From the NCBI GenBank assembly GCA_963837805.1, contig CAWIOU010000014.1, positions 62,001 to 126,000 of the forward strand: a stretch of 64,000 bases of DNA, written 5' to 3'. A model generated the notes under the pieces. It made no database searches. It worked only from the letters and a program-made list of their open reading frames with translations, and was not told where the DNA came from. Each line of letters opens with the position of its first letter. Positions within the stretch are counted from its first letter, which is position 1. This document shows positions 24,795-32,905 of the stretch, in pieces. Made by a program: the position numbers and the translations under genes. The DNA comes from Bog-756 sp963837805. GTDB lineage: Bacteria; Actinomycetota; Acidimicrobiia; Acidimicrobiales; RAAP-2.

Positions 24795-26353
24795 GACGGC
24801 GACGGTGCCGATCGGGCGGCACGGGCCATGGCCACCGCCGAGAGCATGGCCGCGGCCTTGTCCCCGCACTCGGCGTTCTCCGCCACCGGGTCGCTGTCGG
24901 CCACGATGCCCGCCCCGGCCTGTACCGATGCCGACCCGTCGGGATCCACCGTCATGGTCCGGATGGCGATGGCCGTGTCCAGGTTCCCGGAGAAGTCGAG
25001 GTAGCCCACCACGCCCCCGTAGACGCCGCGCTTGGTCGGTTCGAGCTCGTCGATGATCTCCATGGCCCGTACCTTCGGCGCTCCCGAGAGGGTCCCCGCC
25101 GGCAACGTGGCCCGCAGAACGTCGATGGGACCCTTCCCCGGAGCCAGCCGGCCCGACACCTGGGAGGTGAGGTGCATGATGTGGCTGTAGCGCTCGACCA
25201 CCATCATCTCCTCGACCACCTCGGTCCCGAAGCGGACCACGCGGCCCACGTCGTTGCGGGCCAGGTCGACCAGCATCACGTGCTCCGCCACCTCCTTCGG
25301 GTCCTCCACCAGCTCCCCTTCGAGCCTTCCGTCTTCTTCGGGTGTGGCCCCCCGACGCCTCGACCCGGCGATGGGCCGGGACACGACCGTCCCGTCGCGC
25401 AGCCGGACCATGGGTTCGGGCGAGGCCCCGACCACGGTGACCTCGGGGAAGCGGAGGAAGTAGAGATAGGGGCTCGGATTGACCAGGCGCAGCACCCGGT
25501 ACACGTCGAAGGGGTCGGCGCCGAGGGCGCCGAGGTCGAACCGTTGGGACAAGACGACCTGGAACACGTCGCCGGCGGTCACGTACTCCTTGGCCGCCCG
25601 CACCGCGTCCTCGTACAGGGAATCGGACATGGTGCGGTGGACGTCGGGTGGCGGCCCGATGGATCGGGGCAGGGGGCGGGCGGGCTGGTCGACCGGGCGG
25701 AAGCAGTCGGCGGCCAACTGGTCGAGGCGGGCGATGGCCTCCCGGTGGGCAGCGTCGAGGTCCTCGGCCCCCCACGAGGGATCGATGACCACGTTGTCGA
25801 TGAGCACCACCCGTTGGCGCCAGTGGTCGAATGCGGCCAGCTGCCCGATCATGGCCAGGATGGCGTCGGGATGGCCCAGATCGTCCTCCGGCACCTCCGG
25901 AAGGTGCTCGATCTCCCTGACCACGTCGTAGCCCAGATAGCCGACCAGGCCGGCGTGGAGGGGAGGGAGATCGGGAAGGTCCGGGGAGTCGAAGGCGTCG
26001 AGGATGGCCTCCAGGGCGGCCAGCACTCCCCCGCGGCCGCTCACCCGGTCCCCGGTGAAGGCGTCGAGGTCGACCGCGCCGTCGGTGGTGACCTCCTCGG
26101 CATGGGCGGTGATGGTGGCCAGCGGGTTGCGCCCGACGAACGAGTAGCGACCCCACCGCTCACCCCCCTCCACCGATTCGAGCAGGAAGCCGGTGCGGTC
26201 GGTCCCGTCCACCACCTGGAGGAAGGCGGCCACCGGAGTCAGGGTGTCGGCCACCAGCTCGCGCCAGACCGGTACCACCCGGTGCTTGGAGGCCAACGTG
26301 TGGAACCCGGTGAGCCCCGGCCCGTCGGGGCCGGTGCCGAACGGAGCGGTCAT
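24791..26353 (-). CDS. trpE: Anthranilate synthase component I
   Basis: Converts chorismate to anthranilate with an amidotransferase partner. At 520 residues it has the regulatory N-terminal region including LLESVEGGERWGRYSF (the Trp-feedback LLES motif) and the chorismate-binding domain with PSPYLYFLRF, RPIAGSRRRG, HVMLVDLARND, and GTLSGAPKVRAMEIIDELE. The ATG at 26353 overlaps the hisI stop by 4 bp. Its presence in the his operon, away from trpC-F-B-A, and the absence of trpG nearby are notable. The C-terminal tail after GDKAAAMLSAV is short. Confidence 0.95.
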   Translation of the reverse strand: MTAPFGTGPDGPGLTGFHTLASKHRVVPVWRELVADTLTPVAAFLQVVDGTDRTGFLLESVEGGERWGRYSFVGRNPLATITAHAEEVTTDGAVDLDAFTGDRVSGRGGVLAALEAILDAFDSPDLPDLPPLHAGLVGYLGYDVVREIEHLPEVPEDDLGHPDAILAMIGQLAAFDHWRQRVVLIDNVVIDPSWGAEDLDAAHREAIARLDQLAADCFRPVDQPARPLPRSIGPPPDVHRTMSDSLYEDAVRAAKEYVTAGDVFQVVLSQRFDLGALGADPFDVYRVLRLVNPSPYLYFLRFPEVTVVGASPEPMVRLRDGTVVSRPIAGSRRRGATPEEDGRLEGELVEDPKEVAEHVMLVDLARNDVGRVVRFGTEVVEEMMVVERYSHIMHLTSQVSGRLAPGKGPIDVLRATLPAGTLSGAPKVRAMEIIDELEPTKRGVYGGVVGYLDFSGNLDTAIAIRTMTVDPDGSASVQAGAGIVADSDPVAENAECGDKAAAMLSAVAMARAARSAPSPS

Positions 26354-26727
26354 CGACCGGCGGAGTCGTCGCCGAAGGTGCGGAAGAAACAGGTGCGGTG
26401 GCCGGTGTGGCACGCCCCGGCACCCTCCTGGTCGACCACCACCAGCAGCACGTCACCGTCGCAGTCGTAGCTGACGCTCCTGACGTACTGGCGGTCGCCG
26501 GAGGTCTCGCCCTTGCACCAGTATTCGCGTCGGCTCCGGCTCCAGAACCAGGTGCGGCCGGTCTCCAAGGTCTTGGTCAGGGACTCGCGGTTCATCCAGG
26601 CCAGCATGAGCACGGCGGAATCGGAGGCATCCTGCACGATGGCCGGGACCAGGCCCTCGGGGTTGAAGGCGATCTGCTCGAGCTCGTCCTCGGTGAACGC
26701 GATCGGCGCCGGGGTGTAGGAGGTCAT
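26350..26727 (-). CDS. hisI: Phosphoribosyl-AMP cyclohydrolase
   Basis: A 125-residue monofunctional cyclohydrolase of histidine synthesis (third step), without the HisE domain. WFWSRSRREYWCKGETSG and the metal-binding segment YDCDGDVLL plus GACHTGHRTCFF give the conserved Cys residues. It lies between the GroES-like gene and trpE and overlaps trpE by 4 bp. hisE and hisG are not in the window. Confidence 0.94.
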   Translation of the reverse strand: MTSYTPAPIAFTEDELEQIAFNPEGLVPAIVQDASDSAVLMLAWMNRESLTKTLETGRTWFWSRSRREYWCKGETSGDRQYVRSVSYDCDGDVLLVVVDQEGAGACHTGHRTCFFRTFGDDSAGR

Positions 26728-26743
26728 GCCGGTGCCGCGGCGC

Positions 26744-27112
26744 TCACAGGTAGAGCCCCGTGCCGCCGTCGATCCGGGTGGCCGCCACCGCGTGGATGTC
26801 CCGTTCGCGGAGAATGACGTACTCGTCCCCCTGCACCTCGACCTCGAAGCGGTCCTCGGGGTTGAACAGGACGGTGTCGCCGACCTTGACCGAGCGGACG
26901 TGGGGGCCCACCGCCACCGCCTGGGCCCAGGCCAGGCGCCGTGAGACCTGGGCGGTGGCCGGAATCAGGATCCCCGCCCTCGAGCGTCGCTCACCCTCGG
27001 CCTGGCCGACCTGGACCAGCACCCGGTCGGCCAGCACGGTGATGGCCAGCTTTTCGGGGTGGCCGTCGCCGTTTTGGCTGGTCGTCGGTACTTCTGGCGT
27101 CGTCGTAGCCAC
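26744..27112 (-). CDS. GroES-like co-chaperonin (Cpn10 family)
   Basis: 122 residues with the Cpn10 fold: ITVLADRVLVQVGQ, a mobile-loop region ERRSRAGILIPATAQ, VGDTVLFNPEDRFEVEV and EYVILRERDIHAV. It is longer than GroES at the N-terminus and the loop sequence differs from the standard TTSGI(V/L)LP-like pattern, so it may be a second, specialised co-chaperonin. No groEL follows; it sits inside the his operon. The GTG at 27112 has TAGCCT 6 nt upstream, so it probably also has its own leaderless promoter. Confidence 0.85.
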   Translation of the reverse strand: MATTTPEVPTTSQNGDGHPEKLAITVLADRVLVQVGQAEGERRSRAGILIPATAQVSRRLAWAQAVAVGPHVRSVKVGDTVLFNPEDRFEVEVQGDEYVILRERDIHAVAATRIDGGTGLYL

Positions 27113-27118
27113 GACAGA

Positions 27119-27124
27119 AGGCTA
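27119..27124 (-). promoter_or_regulatory. Internal -10 box (TAGCCT) before the GroES-like gene
   Basis: TAGCCT on the minus strand ends 6 nt before the GTG at 27112. It would uncouple the GroES-like gene, hisI, trpE and ygfZ from the upstream his genes. Confidence 0.45.
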
Positions 27125-27165
27125 TCGCAGGGGCGGGACCGCCCAAGCGGCTCCGGGCTCGGCCC

Positions 27166-27945
27166 TCACGCCGGCCGCACCGCCACCCCGGCCGCCTGCA
27201 GGTGCCGCTTGGCCTCGGCCACCGTGAACTCACCGAGGTGGAAGATCGACGCGGCCAGCACGGCTTCGGCCCGGCCCTCCACCGCGCCCTCGACCAGATG
27301 ATCGAGGGTGCCGACCCCTCCCGACGCCACCACCGGGACGGTGCACTCCTCGGCCACCGCCCGGGTCAGCTCGAGGTCGAACCCGTCCCTGGTCCCGTCG
27401 CGGTCCATGGAGGTGAGGAGGATCTCGCCGGCCCCGGTGGCCGCCGACCGTCGGCACCATTCGAGGGCGTCGAGACCGGTCGGGGTGCGGCCGCCGTGGG
27501 TGAACACCTCCCAGGCGGCCTTTCCCTCCACGACCTGGCCCGGGCGACGGCGGGCGTCCACGGCGACCACCACGCACTGGCTGCCGAACTCGTCGGCCAG
27601 CTCGGCGATCAGCTCGGGCCGGTCGACGGCGGCCGTGTTGACCCCGACCTTGTCGGCCCCGGCCCGCAGCAGCCACCGGGCATCGTCCACGGACCGGATC
27701 CCCCCACCCACGGTGAAGGGGATGAACACCGCCTCCGCGGTGCGGGACACCACGTCCACCATGGTCCGGCGGTCGTCCGACGAGGCGGTGATGTCGAGGA
27801 AGACCAGCTCGTCGGCGCCCTGCTTGTCGTAACGAGCGGCCAACTCGACCGGGTCCCCGGCGTCGAAGAGGTCGGTGAACCGCACGCCCTTGACCACCCG
27901 GCCGGCGTCCACGTCGAGGCAGGGGATCACCCGGACGGTGCGCAT
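27166..27945 (-). CDS. hisF: Imidazole glycerol phosphate synthase, cyclase subunit
   Basis: A 259-residue barrel with RVIPCLDVDAGRVVKG at the N-terminus (catalytic Asp), FLDITASSDDR, GGGIRSVDDA, GADKVGVNTAA, EILLTSMDRDGT with the second catalytic Asp, and VVASGGVGTLDH. It works with HisH to make IGP and AICAR. It overlaps the end of hisA by 19 bp. The starting ATG directly gives the conserved N-terminus. Confidence 0.95.
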   Translation of the reverse strand: MRTVRVIPCLDVDAGRVVKGVRFTDLFDAGDPVELAARYDKQGADELVFLDITASSDDRRTMVDVVSRTAEAVFIPFTVGGGIRSVDDARWLLRAGADKVGVNTAAVDRPELIAELADEFGSQCVVVAVDARRRPGQVVEGKAAWEVFTHGGRTPTGLDALEWCRRSAATGAGEILLTSMDRDGTRDGFDLELTRAVAEECTVPVVASGGVGTLDHLVEGAVEGRAEAVLAASIFHLGEFTVAEAKRHLQAAGVAVRPA

Positions 27946-28688
27946 GCGGCCACCCCTTCCTCGACCGTCATCCGACCGTCGACCAACGCCCGGCCGCTGA
28001 TCACCCCGGCCAGTCCCCGGATCCCTCCCGGACCGCCGACGGCCAGACCGGCCAGCTCCTCGACGTCGGCGGCCGTGGCCACCCCGCCCGATGCGATCAC
28101 CGGGATCGCCGTCGACGCCAGCACCTGGCGCAGGCCGTCGACGTCGGGACCACCCAGCATCCCGTCGCGCTCGATGGCGGTGGCGACGACGGCGGCCACC
28201 CCGGCACCCTCGAGATCGTGGAGGAGCTCGACCACGGTGCGCCCGCTCCCCTCCTCCCAGCCCCGGACGGCCACCTCGCGGCGTCCGTCGGCGCCCAGCC
28301 GGTAGTCGACCCCGACGGCCACCTGGCCGGGGAAGGAGGCGGCCAGCCTACGGGCCAGCCCGGGATCATCGAGGGCCATGGTGCCGAGCACCACCCGGCG
28401 CACCCCGCCGGCCAGCAGCTGGCGGACGTCCTCCTCGGTGCGCACGCCCCCACCCGACTGGACCGGGACGGGGACGGCGGCGGCGATGGCCAGCACCGTC
28501 GGGCGGTTGACGGGCACGCCACCCCGCGCCGCGTCGAGGTCGACCACGTGCAACCACCGGGCACCGGCGTCGACGAACCGGCGGGCCAGCACCACGGGGT
28601 CCCCGTAGTCGGACTGGCGGTCGAAATCCCCCTGGACGAGGCGGACGGCACCACCGTCGCGGATGTCGACGGCCGGGTAGAGGTCCAT
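27927..28688 (-). CDS. hisA: ProFAR isomerase
   Basis: Amadori isomerase of histidine synthesis, 253 residues: LYPAVDIRDGGAVRLVQGD (catalytic Asp), HVVDLDAARGG, QSGGGVRTEEDV, AVGVDYR, ATAIERDGMLGGPD and VIASGGVATAADV. In many actinobacteria the equivalent enzyme (PriA) also does the TrpF step, but a separate trpF is present here, so HisA is likely single-function. The ATG at 28688 overlaps the hisH stop by one base. Confidence 0.94.
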   Translation of the reverse strand: MDLYPAVDIRDGGAVRLVQGDFDRQSDYGDPVVLARRFVDAGARWLHVVDLDAARGGVPVNRPTVLAIAAAVPVPVQSGGGVRTEEDVRQLLAGGVRRVVLGTMALDDPGLARRLAASFPGQVAVGVDYRLGADGRREVAVRGWEEGSGRTVVELLHDLEGAGVAAVVATAIERDGMLGGPDVDGLRQVLASTAIPVIASGGVATAADVEELAGLAVGGPGGIRGLAGVISGRALVDGRMTVEEGVAACAPSG

Positions 28689-29305
28689 CACGCCGGCCGG
28701 GCGGCCACGGCACGGACGTAGTTGGCCAGGATGCCCAGGCCCACGGTTCCGGACTTCTCGGGGTGGAACTGGGTGCCCCAGACCGGGCCTCGCTCGGCCG
28801 AGGCGGTGACCGGGCCGCCGTAGTCGCACGTCGAGGAGGTGTCGGCGGTCCGCTCGGGAGCGTACGAATGGACGAAGTACACCCACGCCGGCACCGGGAC
28901 GCCGTCCAGGAGGCCGCCGGCGGGGGCGTCGGTGGTGTCGAGCACGTTCCACTGCATCTGGGGCCGCTTGACGCCGTCGGGGAGCCGTCTCACCGTCCCG
29001 GGCAGCACGCCGAGCCCGGCGTCGGCCGGTGACTCGTCGGACCCCTCGTACAGCAGCTGGAAACCGACGCAGATCCCGAGGAAGGGCACACCCCGTTCGA
29101 CGGCGGCGACCGCCGCCTCGTCCAGGCCGCTCGCCCGCAGCGCCTGCGCGCACCGGCCGAACGAGCCCACGCCGGGAAGGACCACGCCGGAGGCCTCGGC
29201 GGCGCGGTCGGGGTCGTCGACCAGGGCGGCGTCGGCACCGAGGTGCTGGAGCGCCTTCTCGGCCGAACGCAGGTTGCCGATGCCGTAGTCGAGGACCGCG
29301 ATCAC
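28688..29305 (-). CDS. hisH: Imidazole glycerol phosphate synthase, glutamine amidotransferase subunit
   Basis: Class I amidotransferase that feeds ammonia to HisF. It has DYGIGNLRSAEKAL, LPGVGSFGRC for the oxyanion region, Cys in LGICVGFQLLYEGS, and the His-Glu pair in WGTQFHPEKSG. Start: GTG at 29305 gives the normal N-terminus VIAVLDYGIGN and 205 residues; no Shine-Dalgarno is evident. An ATG at 29395 would lie inside hisB and add a basic low-complexity stretch. Confidence 0.92.
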   Translation of the reverse strand: MIAVLDYGIGNLRSAEKALQHLGADAALVDDPDRAAEASGVVLPGVGSFGRCAQALRASGLDEAAVAAVERGVPFLGICVGFQLLYEGSDESPADAGLGVLPGTVRRLPDGVKRPQMQWNVLDTTDAPAGGLLDGVPVPAWVYFVHSYAPERTADTSSTCDYGGPVTASAERGPVWGTQFHPEKSGTVGLGILANYVRAVAARPA

Positions 29306-29360
29306 CGGTCGGGGGCGGGGCCGGGGTGATCGCCTGGCCGCGGATCCGTCGCCGGTGCCA

Positions 29361-29978
29361 TCACAAGGTCCCCTTGGTGGACGGGATCCCGCCACCTTCC
29401 ACCCGCACCGCGTCCCGCAGGGCCCGGGCCACTCCCTTGAACGACGCCTCGATGATGTGATGGGTGTTCTTGCCCGTCCGGAGGCGGACGTGGAGGGTCA
29501 TCCCGGCCGAGGTGGCGAACGCCCGCCAGAATTCCTCGGCCAGCTGGGGGTCGAACGGTGGCGTGCCCAGGGCGATGGTGTCGGGGGCGAACTCGATGTC
29601 GTAGGTGAGGAACGGCCGTCCCGAGAGGTCGAGCGCCACCTCCACCAGGGCTTCGTCGAGAGGCACGGCGACCGAGCCGAACCGGCGGATCCCGGCCTTG
29701 TCCCCCAGCGCCGAAGCCAGCACCTCACCGATGGTGATGCCCACGTCCTCGACCGTGTGGTGGGCGTCGACCTCGAGATCGCCGCGGGCGGTCACCTCGA
29801 GATCGAACCCCCCGTGGCGGCCCAGCTGACTGACCATGTGGTCGAAGAAGGGCAGACCGGTGGAGACCTCGGTGGTACCGGTACCGTCGACGTCGATGGC
29901 CACGTCGATCGACGTCTCCTTGGTCGACCGGTGGATCTCGGCGGTGCGGTGCGCGGTTGGGGTGATCAGATCGCTCAT
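29361..29978 (-). CDS. hisB: Imidazoleglycerol-phosphate dehydratase
   Basis: A 205-residue monofunctional dehydratase (no phosphatase domain). The Mn-binding repeats are intact: GLPFFDHMVSQLGRHGG, EVDAHHTVEDVGI and GKNTHHIIEASFKG. The ATG at 29978 overlaps the hisC stop by 4 bp. A gap of 55 bp to hisH is the largest one between hisD and hisF. Confidence 0.95.
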   Translation of the reverse strand: MSDLITPTAHRTAEIHRSTKETSIDVAIDVDGTGTTEVSTGLPFFDHMVSQLGRHGGFDLEVTARGDLEVDAHHTVEDVGITIGEVLASALGDKAGIRRFGSVAVPLDEALVEVALDLSGRPFLTYDIEFAPDTIALGTPPFDPQLAEEFWRAFATSAGMTLHVRLRTGKNTHHIIEASFKGVARALRDAVRVEGGGIPSTKGTL

Positions 29979-31096
29979 CGGAGGCTTTCGGTCAGTGCGG
30001 CCAGGAACCGGTCGTTCTCGCCCGGCAGCCCGACGGTGACCCGCAGGCAACCGGCCAGGCCCGGCCACTCGGAACAGTCTCGCACGAGGACGGAGGCGTC
30101 CAGGAGGTCGGACCAGACCTCCCGTGCCCTCCTGGCCGTAGGCCGGAAGAGGATGAAGTTGGCGTCCGACGGCCAGCTCTCGACGGGCAGTTCGGCCAGG
30201 GTGGCGGCGATGCGGCCCCGCTCCTCGTTGAGCATGGACACCCGGGCCTCCATCTCGTCCACGAACTGCAGGGCCAGGCGGCCGGCCAGCTGCTTGGCCG
30301 CGTCGAGGTGGTAGGGCAGCACCACCAGCTCGCAGGCGTCGACCACCGCCGGCGCGCCGATCAGGTACCCGAGCCGCAATCCGGCCATGGCCCACGTCTT
30401 CGAGAAGGTACGGACCACCACCAGGCGTTCGGAGCCGGGCGCGCCCCGCTTGACCAGATCCAGCGCCGACGAACCGGCGAACTGCCCGTAGGCCTCGTCC
30501 ACCACCACCAGGCCCGGGGTCATCGCCACCACCGCTTCGATCTGCTCGATCGGGTCGGCCCGGCCGGTCGGATTGTTGGGCGAGCACAGGAAGGTGATCA
30601 CCGGCCGGTGGCCCTCGAGGACCCGTGCCACCTCGTCGAGGTCGAGGAGGAAGTCGTCGGTCCGGACCCCGGCCGCCACCGTGGTGCCGGTGATGTGGGC
30701 GATGTGGCGGTGAAGGGTGTAGGTGGGCTCGAAGACCGCCACCGACCGACCGGGTCCGCCGTAGGCCAGGAGCAACGACTGGAGAACCTCGTTGGAACCG
30801 TTGGCACAGAAGATGCGCTCGGGTCCGATGCCGTGGCTGTCGGCCAACGCCTGCCGGAGGGCGGCCGCCTCGCGGTCCGGGTACCGGTTGAAGTCGACGC
30901 CCTCCAGCCCGGCCCGGAAGGCCTCGAGCCACACCGGCGGCGGGGGGAGCGGCGACTCGTTGGTGTTGAGCCGCACGTCCACGTCGACCTGTGCCGAGTG
31001 GTAGCCGGCCAGGGCGATCAGGTCGGGACGGACCGCGGGCAGCGGCGCCCCCTCCTGACCCGAGCCCTCGGCGGGGCGCGGTGCTACCGCTGCCAT
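29975..31096 (-). CDS. hisC: Histidinol-phosphate aminotransferase
   Basis: A 373-residue class I/II PLP aminotransferase: LNTNESPLPPP, FCANGSNEVLQSLLLAYGG, CSPNNPTGR, VVVDEAYGQFAG, the PLP Lys in RTFSKTWAMAGLRLGY, and ANFILFRP. The ATG at 31096 overlaps the 3' end of hisD by 13 bp, with no strong RBS. It is flanked by hisD and hisB, which fixes the assignment over other aminotransferases. Confidence 0.94.
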   Translation of the reverse strand: MAAVAPRPAEGSGQEGAPLPAVRPDLIALAGYHSAQVDVDVRLNTNESPLPPPPVWLEAFRAGLEGVDFNRYPDREAAALRQALADSHGIGPERIFCANGSNEVLQSLLLAYGGPGRSVAVFEPTYTLHRHIAHITGTTVAAGVRTDDFLLDLDEVARVLEGHRPVITFLCSPNNPTGRADPIEQIEAVVAMTPGLVVVDEAYGQFAGSSALDLVKRGAPGSERLVVVRTFSKTWAMAGLRLGYLIGAPAVVDACELVVLPYHLDAAKQLAGRLALQFVDEMEARVSMLNEERGRIAATLAELPVESWPSDANFILFRPTARRAREVWSDLLDASVLVRDCSEWPGLAGCLRVTVGLPGENDRFLAALTESLR

Positions 31097-32385
31097 CGCA
31101 GGCGCACCGACTCGGCATGGGCGGCGAGGCCCTCGGTCTGGGCCAGCGTCACCACATGGGGACCCAGCACCTCCAGTGCCTTCTCGCTGACGGTGACGGC
31201 GTGGATGTGGCGCCGGAAGTCGTCGACCCGGAGCGCGCTGGCGAACCGGGCCGTCCGGTTGGTGGGAAGCACGTGGTTGGGTCCGGCCAGGTAGTCGCCC
31301 ACGCTGGCCGGCGAGTTCGGACCGAGGAAGACGGCTCCGGCCGACGTGATCAGCGGCAGCAGCGACTTGGCCCCGTCCAGCATGATCTCCAGGTGCTCGG
31401 GGGCCACGACGTTGGCCACGGCGCAGGCCTGGGCGGCATCGTCGACCAGGACCGCGAAGCCGCCGGCATCCAGTGTGGCCTCGAGGTCGCCCCGGCGCGG
31501 CGACCGGGCGACCATGTCGGCCACTTCGGCGGTCACCGCCTCGGCCACCTCCTCGGACCAGGTCAGCAGCCAGGCCAGCCCGTCGGGACCGTGCTCGGCC
31601 TGGACGACCAGATCGATAGCGGCCAGGTCGGGAGGCGTTTCCGGCCCGGCGATCACCACCACCTCGGAGGGCCCGGCGAAGGCCGAGGCCACCCCGACCA
31701 CGCCGGAAACCTGGCGCTTGGCCTCGGCCACGTAGCGATTGCCGGGGCCGACGATCACGTCGACGGCTCCGATCGACTCCGTGCCGTAGGCCATGGCCGC
31801 GATGGCCTGGGCCCCACCTACCCGGTAGACCTCGTCCACCCCGGCGACCGCGGCGGCGGCCAGGGTGGCGTCGTCGACCCGGCCGTCCGGCCCGGGTGGC
31901 ACGCACAGGACGATCTCGTCGACCCCGGCCACCTGCGCGGGGACCGCGCACATCAGGACCGTTGACGGATAGCGGGCCCGGCCGCCGGGCGCGTAGCACC
32001 CGGCACGCGCCACCGGCCGCACCAGATGCCGCACCTCGATGCCGCCGGCTTCGAAGTCGTCGGTCGACGGGTCGCCCGCCTCGTGGGCGTGATAGGCGAG
32101 GATGCGGTCGTGGGCGACGTCGAGGGCATCCTGGAGCTCGCCCGGCACACGACGGAGGGCGGACTGGATCTCCTCCGCAGGAACCCGCAAGTCGTCGATT
32201 CGCAGTCCGTCGAACCGCTCGGTGAGCCGGCGGAGGGCGGCGTCACCATCGCTGCGTACCTCGCTCAGGATGGCGGCCACCTCGCCCGCGCACCGGTCGC
32301 CGTCGTCAGCGGGACGGGGGAGCGCGCCTTCGAGTGCCCGCCGATCGCCGGAGAAGCCACGGAGATCGAGCCGACGGAGAGCCAT
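31084..32385 (-). CDS. hisD: Histidinol dehydrogenase
   Basis: A 433-residue enzyme that oxidises histidinol to histidine. It has the N-terminal helical region; GCYAPGGRARYPSTVLM; the NAD/metal segment with VGPGNRYVAEAK; FAGPSEVVVIAG; QAEHGPDGLAWLL; and the catalytic/zinc-binding NVVAPEHLEIM and GPNHVLPTNRTARF. It is the first gene of the minus-strand his operon. The ATG at 32385 follows a TAGCAT box by 9 nt, with no Shine-Dalgarno. Confidence 0.96.
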   Translation of the reverse strand: MALRRLDLRGFSGDRRALEGALPRPADDGDRCAGEVAAILSEVRSDGDAALRRLTERFDGLRIDDLRVPAEEIQSALRRVPGELQDALDVAHDRILAYHAHEAGDPSTDDFEAGGIEVRHLVRPVARAGCYAPGGRARYPSTVLMCAVPAQVAGVDEIVLCVPPGPDGRVDDATLAAAAVAGVDEVYRVGGAQAIAAMAYGTESIGAVDVIVGPGNRYVAEAKRQVSGVVGVASAFAGPSEVVVIAGPETPPDLAAIDLVVQAEHGPDGLAWLLTWSEEVAEAVTAEVADMVARSPRRGDLEATLDAGGFAVLVDDAAQACAVANVVAPEHLEIMLDGAKSLLPLITSAGAVFLGPNSPASVGDYLAGPNHVLPTNRTARFASALRVDDFRRHIHAVTVSEKALEVLGPHVVTLAQTEGLAAHAESVRLRWQR

Positions 32386-32394
32386 AGCCCGTCG

Positions 32395-32400
32395 ATGCTA
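32395..32400 (-). promoter_or_regulatory. -10 box (TAGCAT) of the his operon
   Basis: TAGCAT on the minus strand ends 9 nt before the hisD ATG. A leader of at most about 3 nt would leave no room for a his attenuator peptide. Confidence 0.45.
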
Positions 32401-32446
32401 CCGGACCGCCGCCGCCGGCCGGCCCGAGCGGTGCCATGATCATCCG

Positions 32447-32650
32447 ATGCCCGCCCGCCCCGCAGAACTCTCGTCGCTCGCCACCGCTCTCGATGAGCTG
32501 ACCCGCCGGGTCACCGCCCACGCCGATGCCGCCGACGTGGCCGAGGACGAGGAGACGGCGAGGGAGTTGTTCGCCATCGAACGTGCATTGGCCAGCGCCA
32601 ACCGGCGCCTCACCAGATTGGCGTCGACGTTGAGCCGCAGACCGGAGTGA
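32447..32650 (+). CDS. Small helical protein of unknown function
   Basis: 67 residues, acidic in the middle and basic at the end, with regular Leu/Ala spacing (LATALDELTRRVTAHADAAD, ELFAIERALASANRRLTRL), so probably two helices. It is divergent from hisD with only about 60 bp between starts. No RBS; CATGAT lies 6 nt before the ATG at 32447 as a possible -10. Codon choice is like the neighbours. I do not recognise it, and a spurious ORF is possible. Confidence 0.55.
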   Translation: MPARPAELSSLATALDELTRRVTAHADAADVAEDEETARELFAIERALASANRRLTRLASTLSRRPE

Positions 32651-32701
32651 TCCAGAGTCGGATTGCCGGACGGTCCCGACCCGGACATGGGCGCGAACGC
32701 G

Positions 32702-32729
32702 GCGAAGGCACCCCGAAGGGTGCCTTCGC
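32702..32729. terminator. Strong 12-bp hairpin with cUUCGg loop
   Basis: GCGAAGGCACCC (32702-32713) pairs perfectly with GGGTGCCTTCGC (32718-32729). On the minus strand the loop is TTCG closed by C-G, the very stable cUUCGg tetraloop. It lies between the convergent small ORF (ends 32650) and nth (ends 32906). There is no U-run on either side. It probably ends or stabilises the nth transcript. Confidence 0.6.
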
Positions 32730-32905
32730 GCGAGCGGGTCGGGCGGCGGATCCCGAACACCGCTCTGCGGAACCAGTTGGCGGGAACCGGTTCCGAGGTC
32801 TCTAGATCATCACGTTTTTTGACCGAATTCCAGTCGAGCACCACGAATTCTTCCCCGTGTGGCGGAGGGAGCGACGTATCGCGGGCAAAGTTCCAGCTCG
32901 GGCGG
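32730..32905. other. Intergenic DNA between hairpin and nth 3' end
   Basis: Less GC-rich than the surroundings. It contains a perfect palindrome ggaaccggttcc (32783-32794), a run of six T (32815-32820) and two gaattc sites. No gene is supported. Confidence 0.35.

Noticed and set aside
32815..32820. Run of six T as an intrinsic terminator
   Set aside because: No stable hairpin immediately precedes it on the plus strand; the nearby palindrome is 20 bp away and the strong hairpin is 85 bp away.
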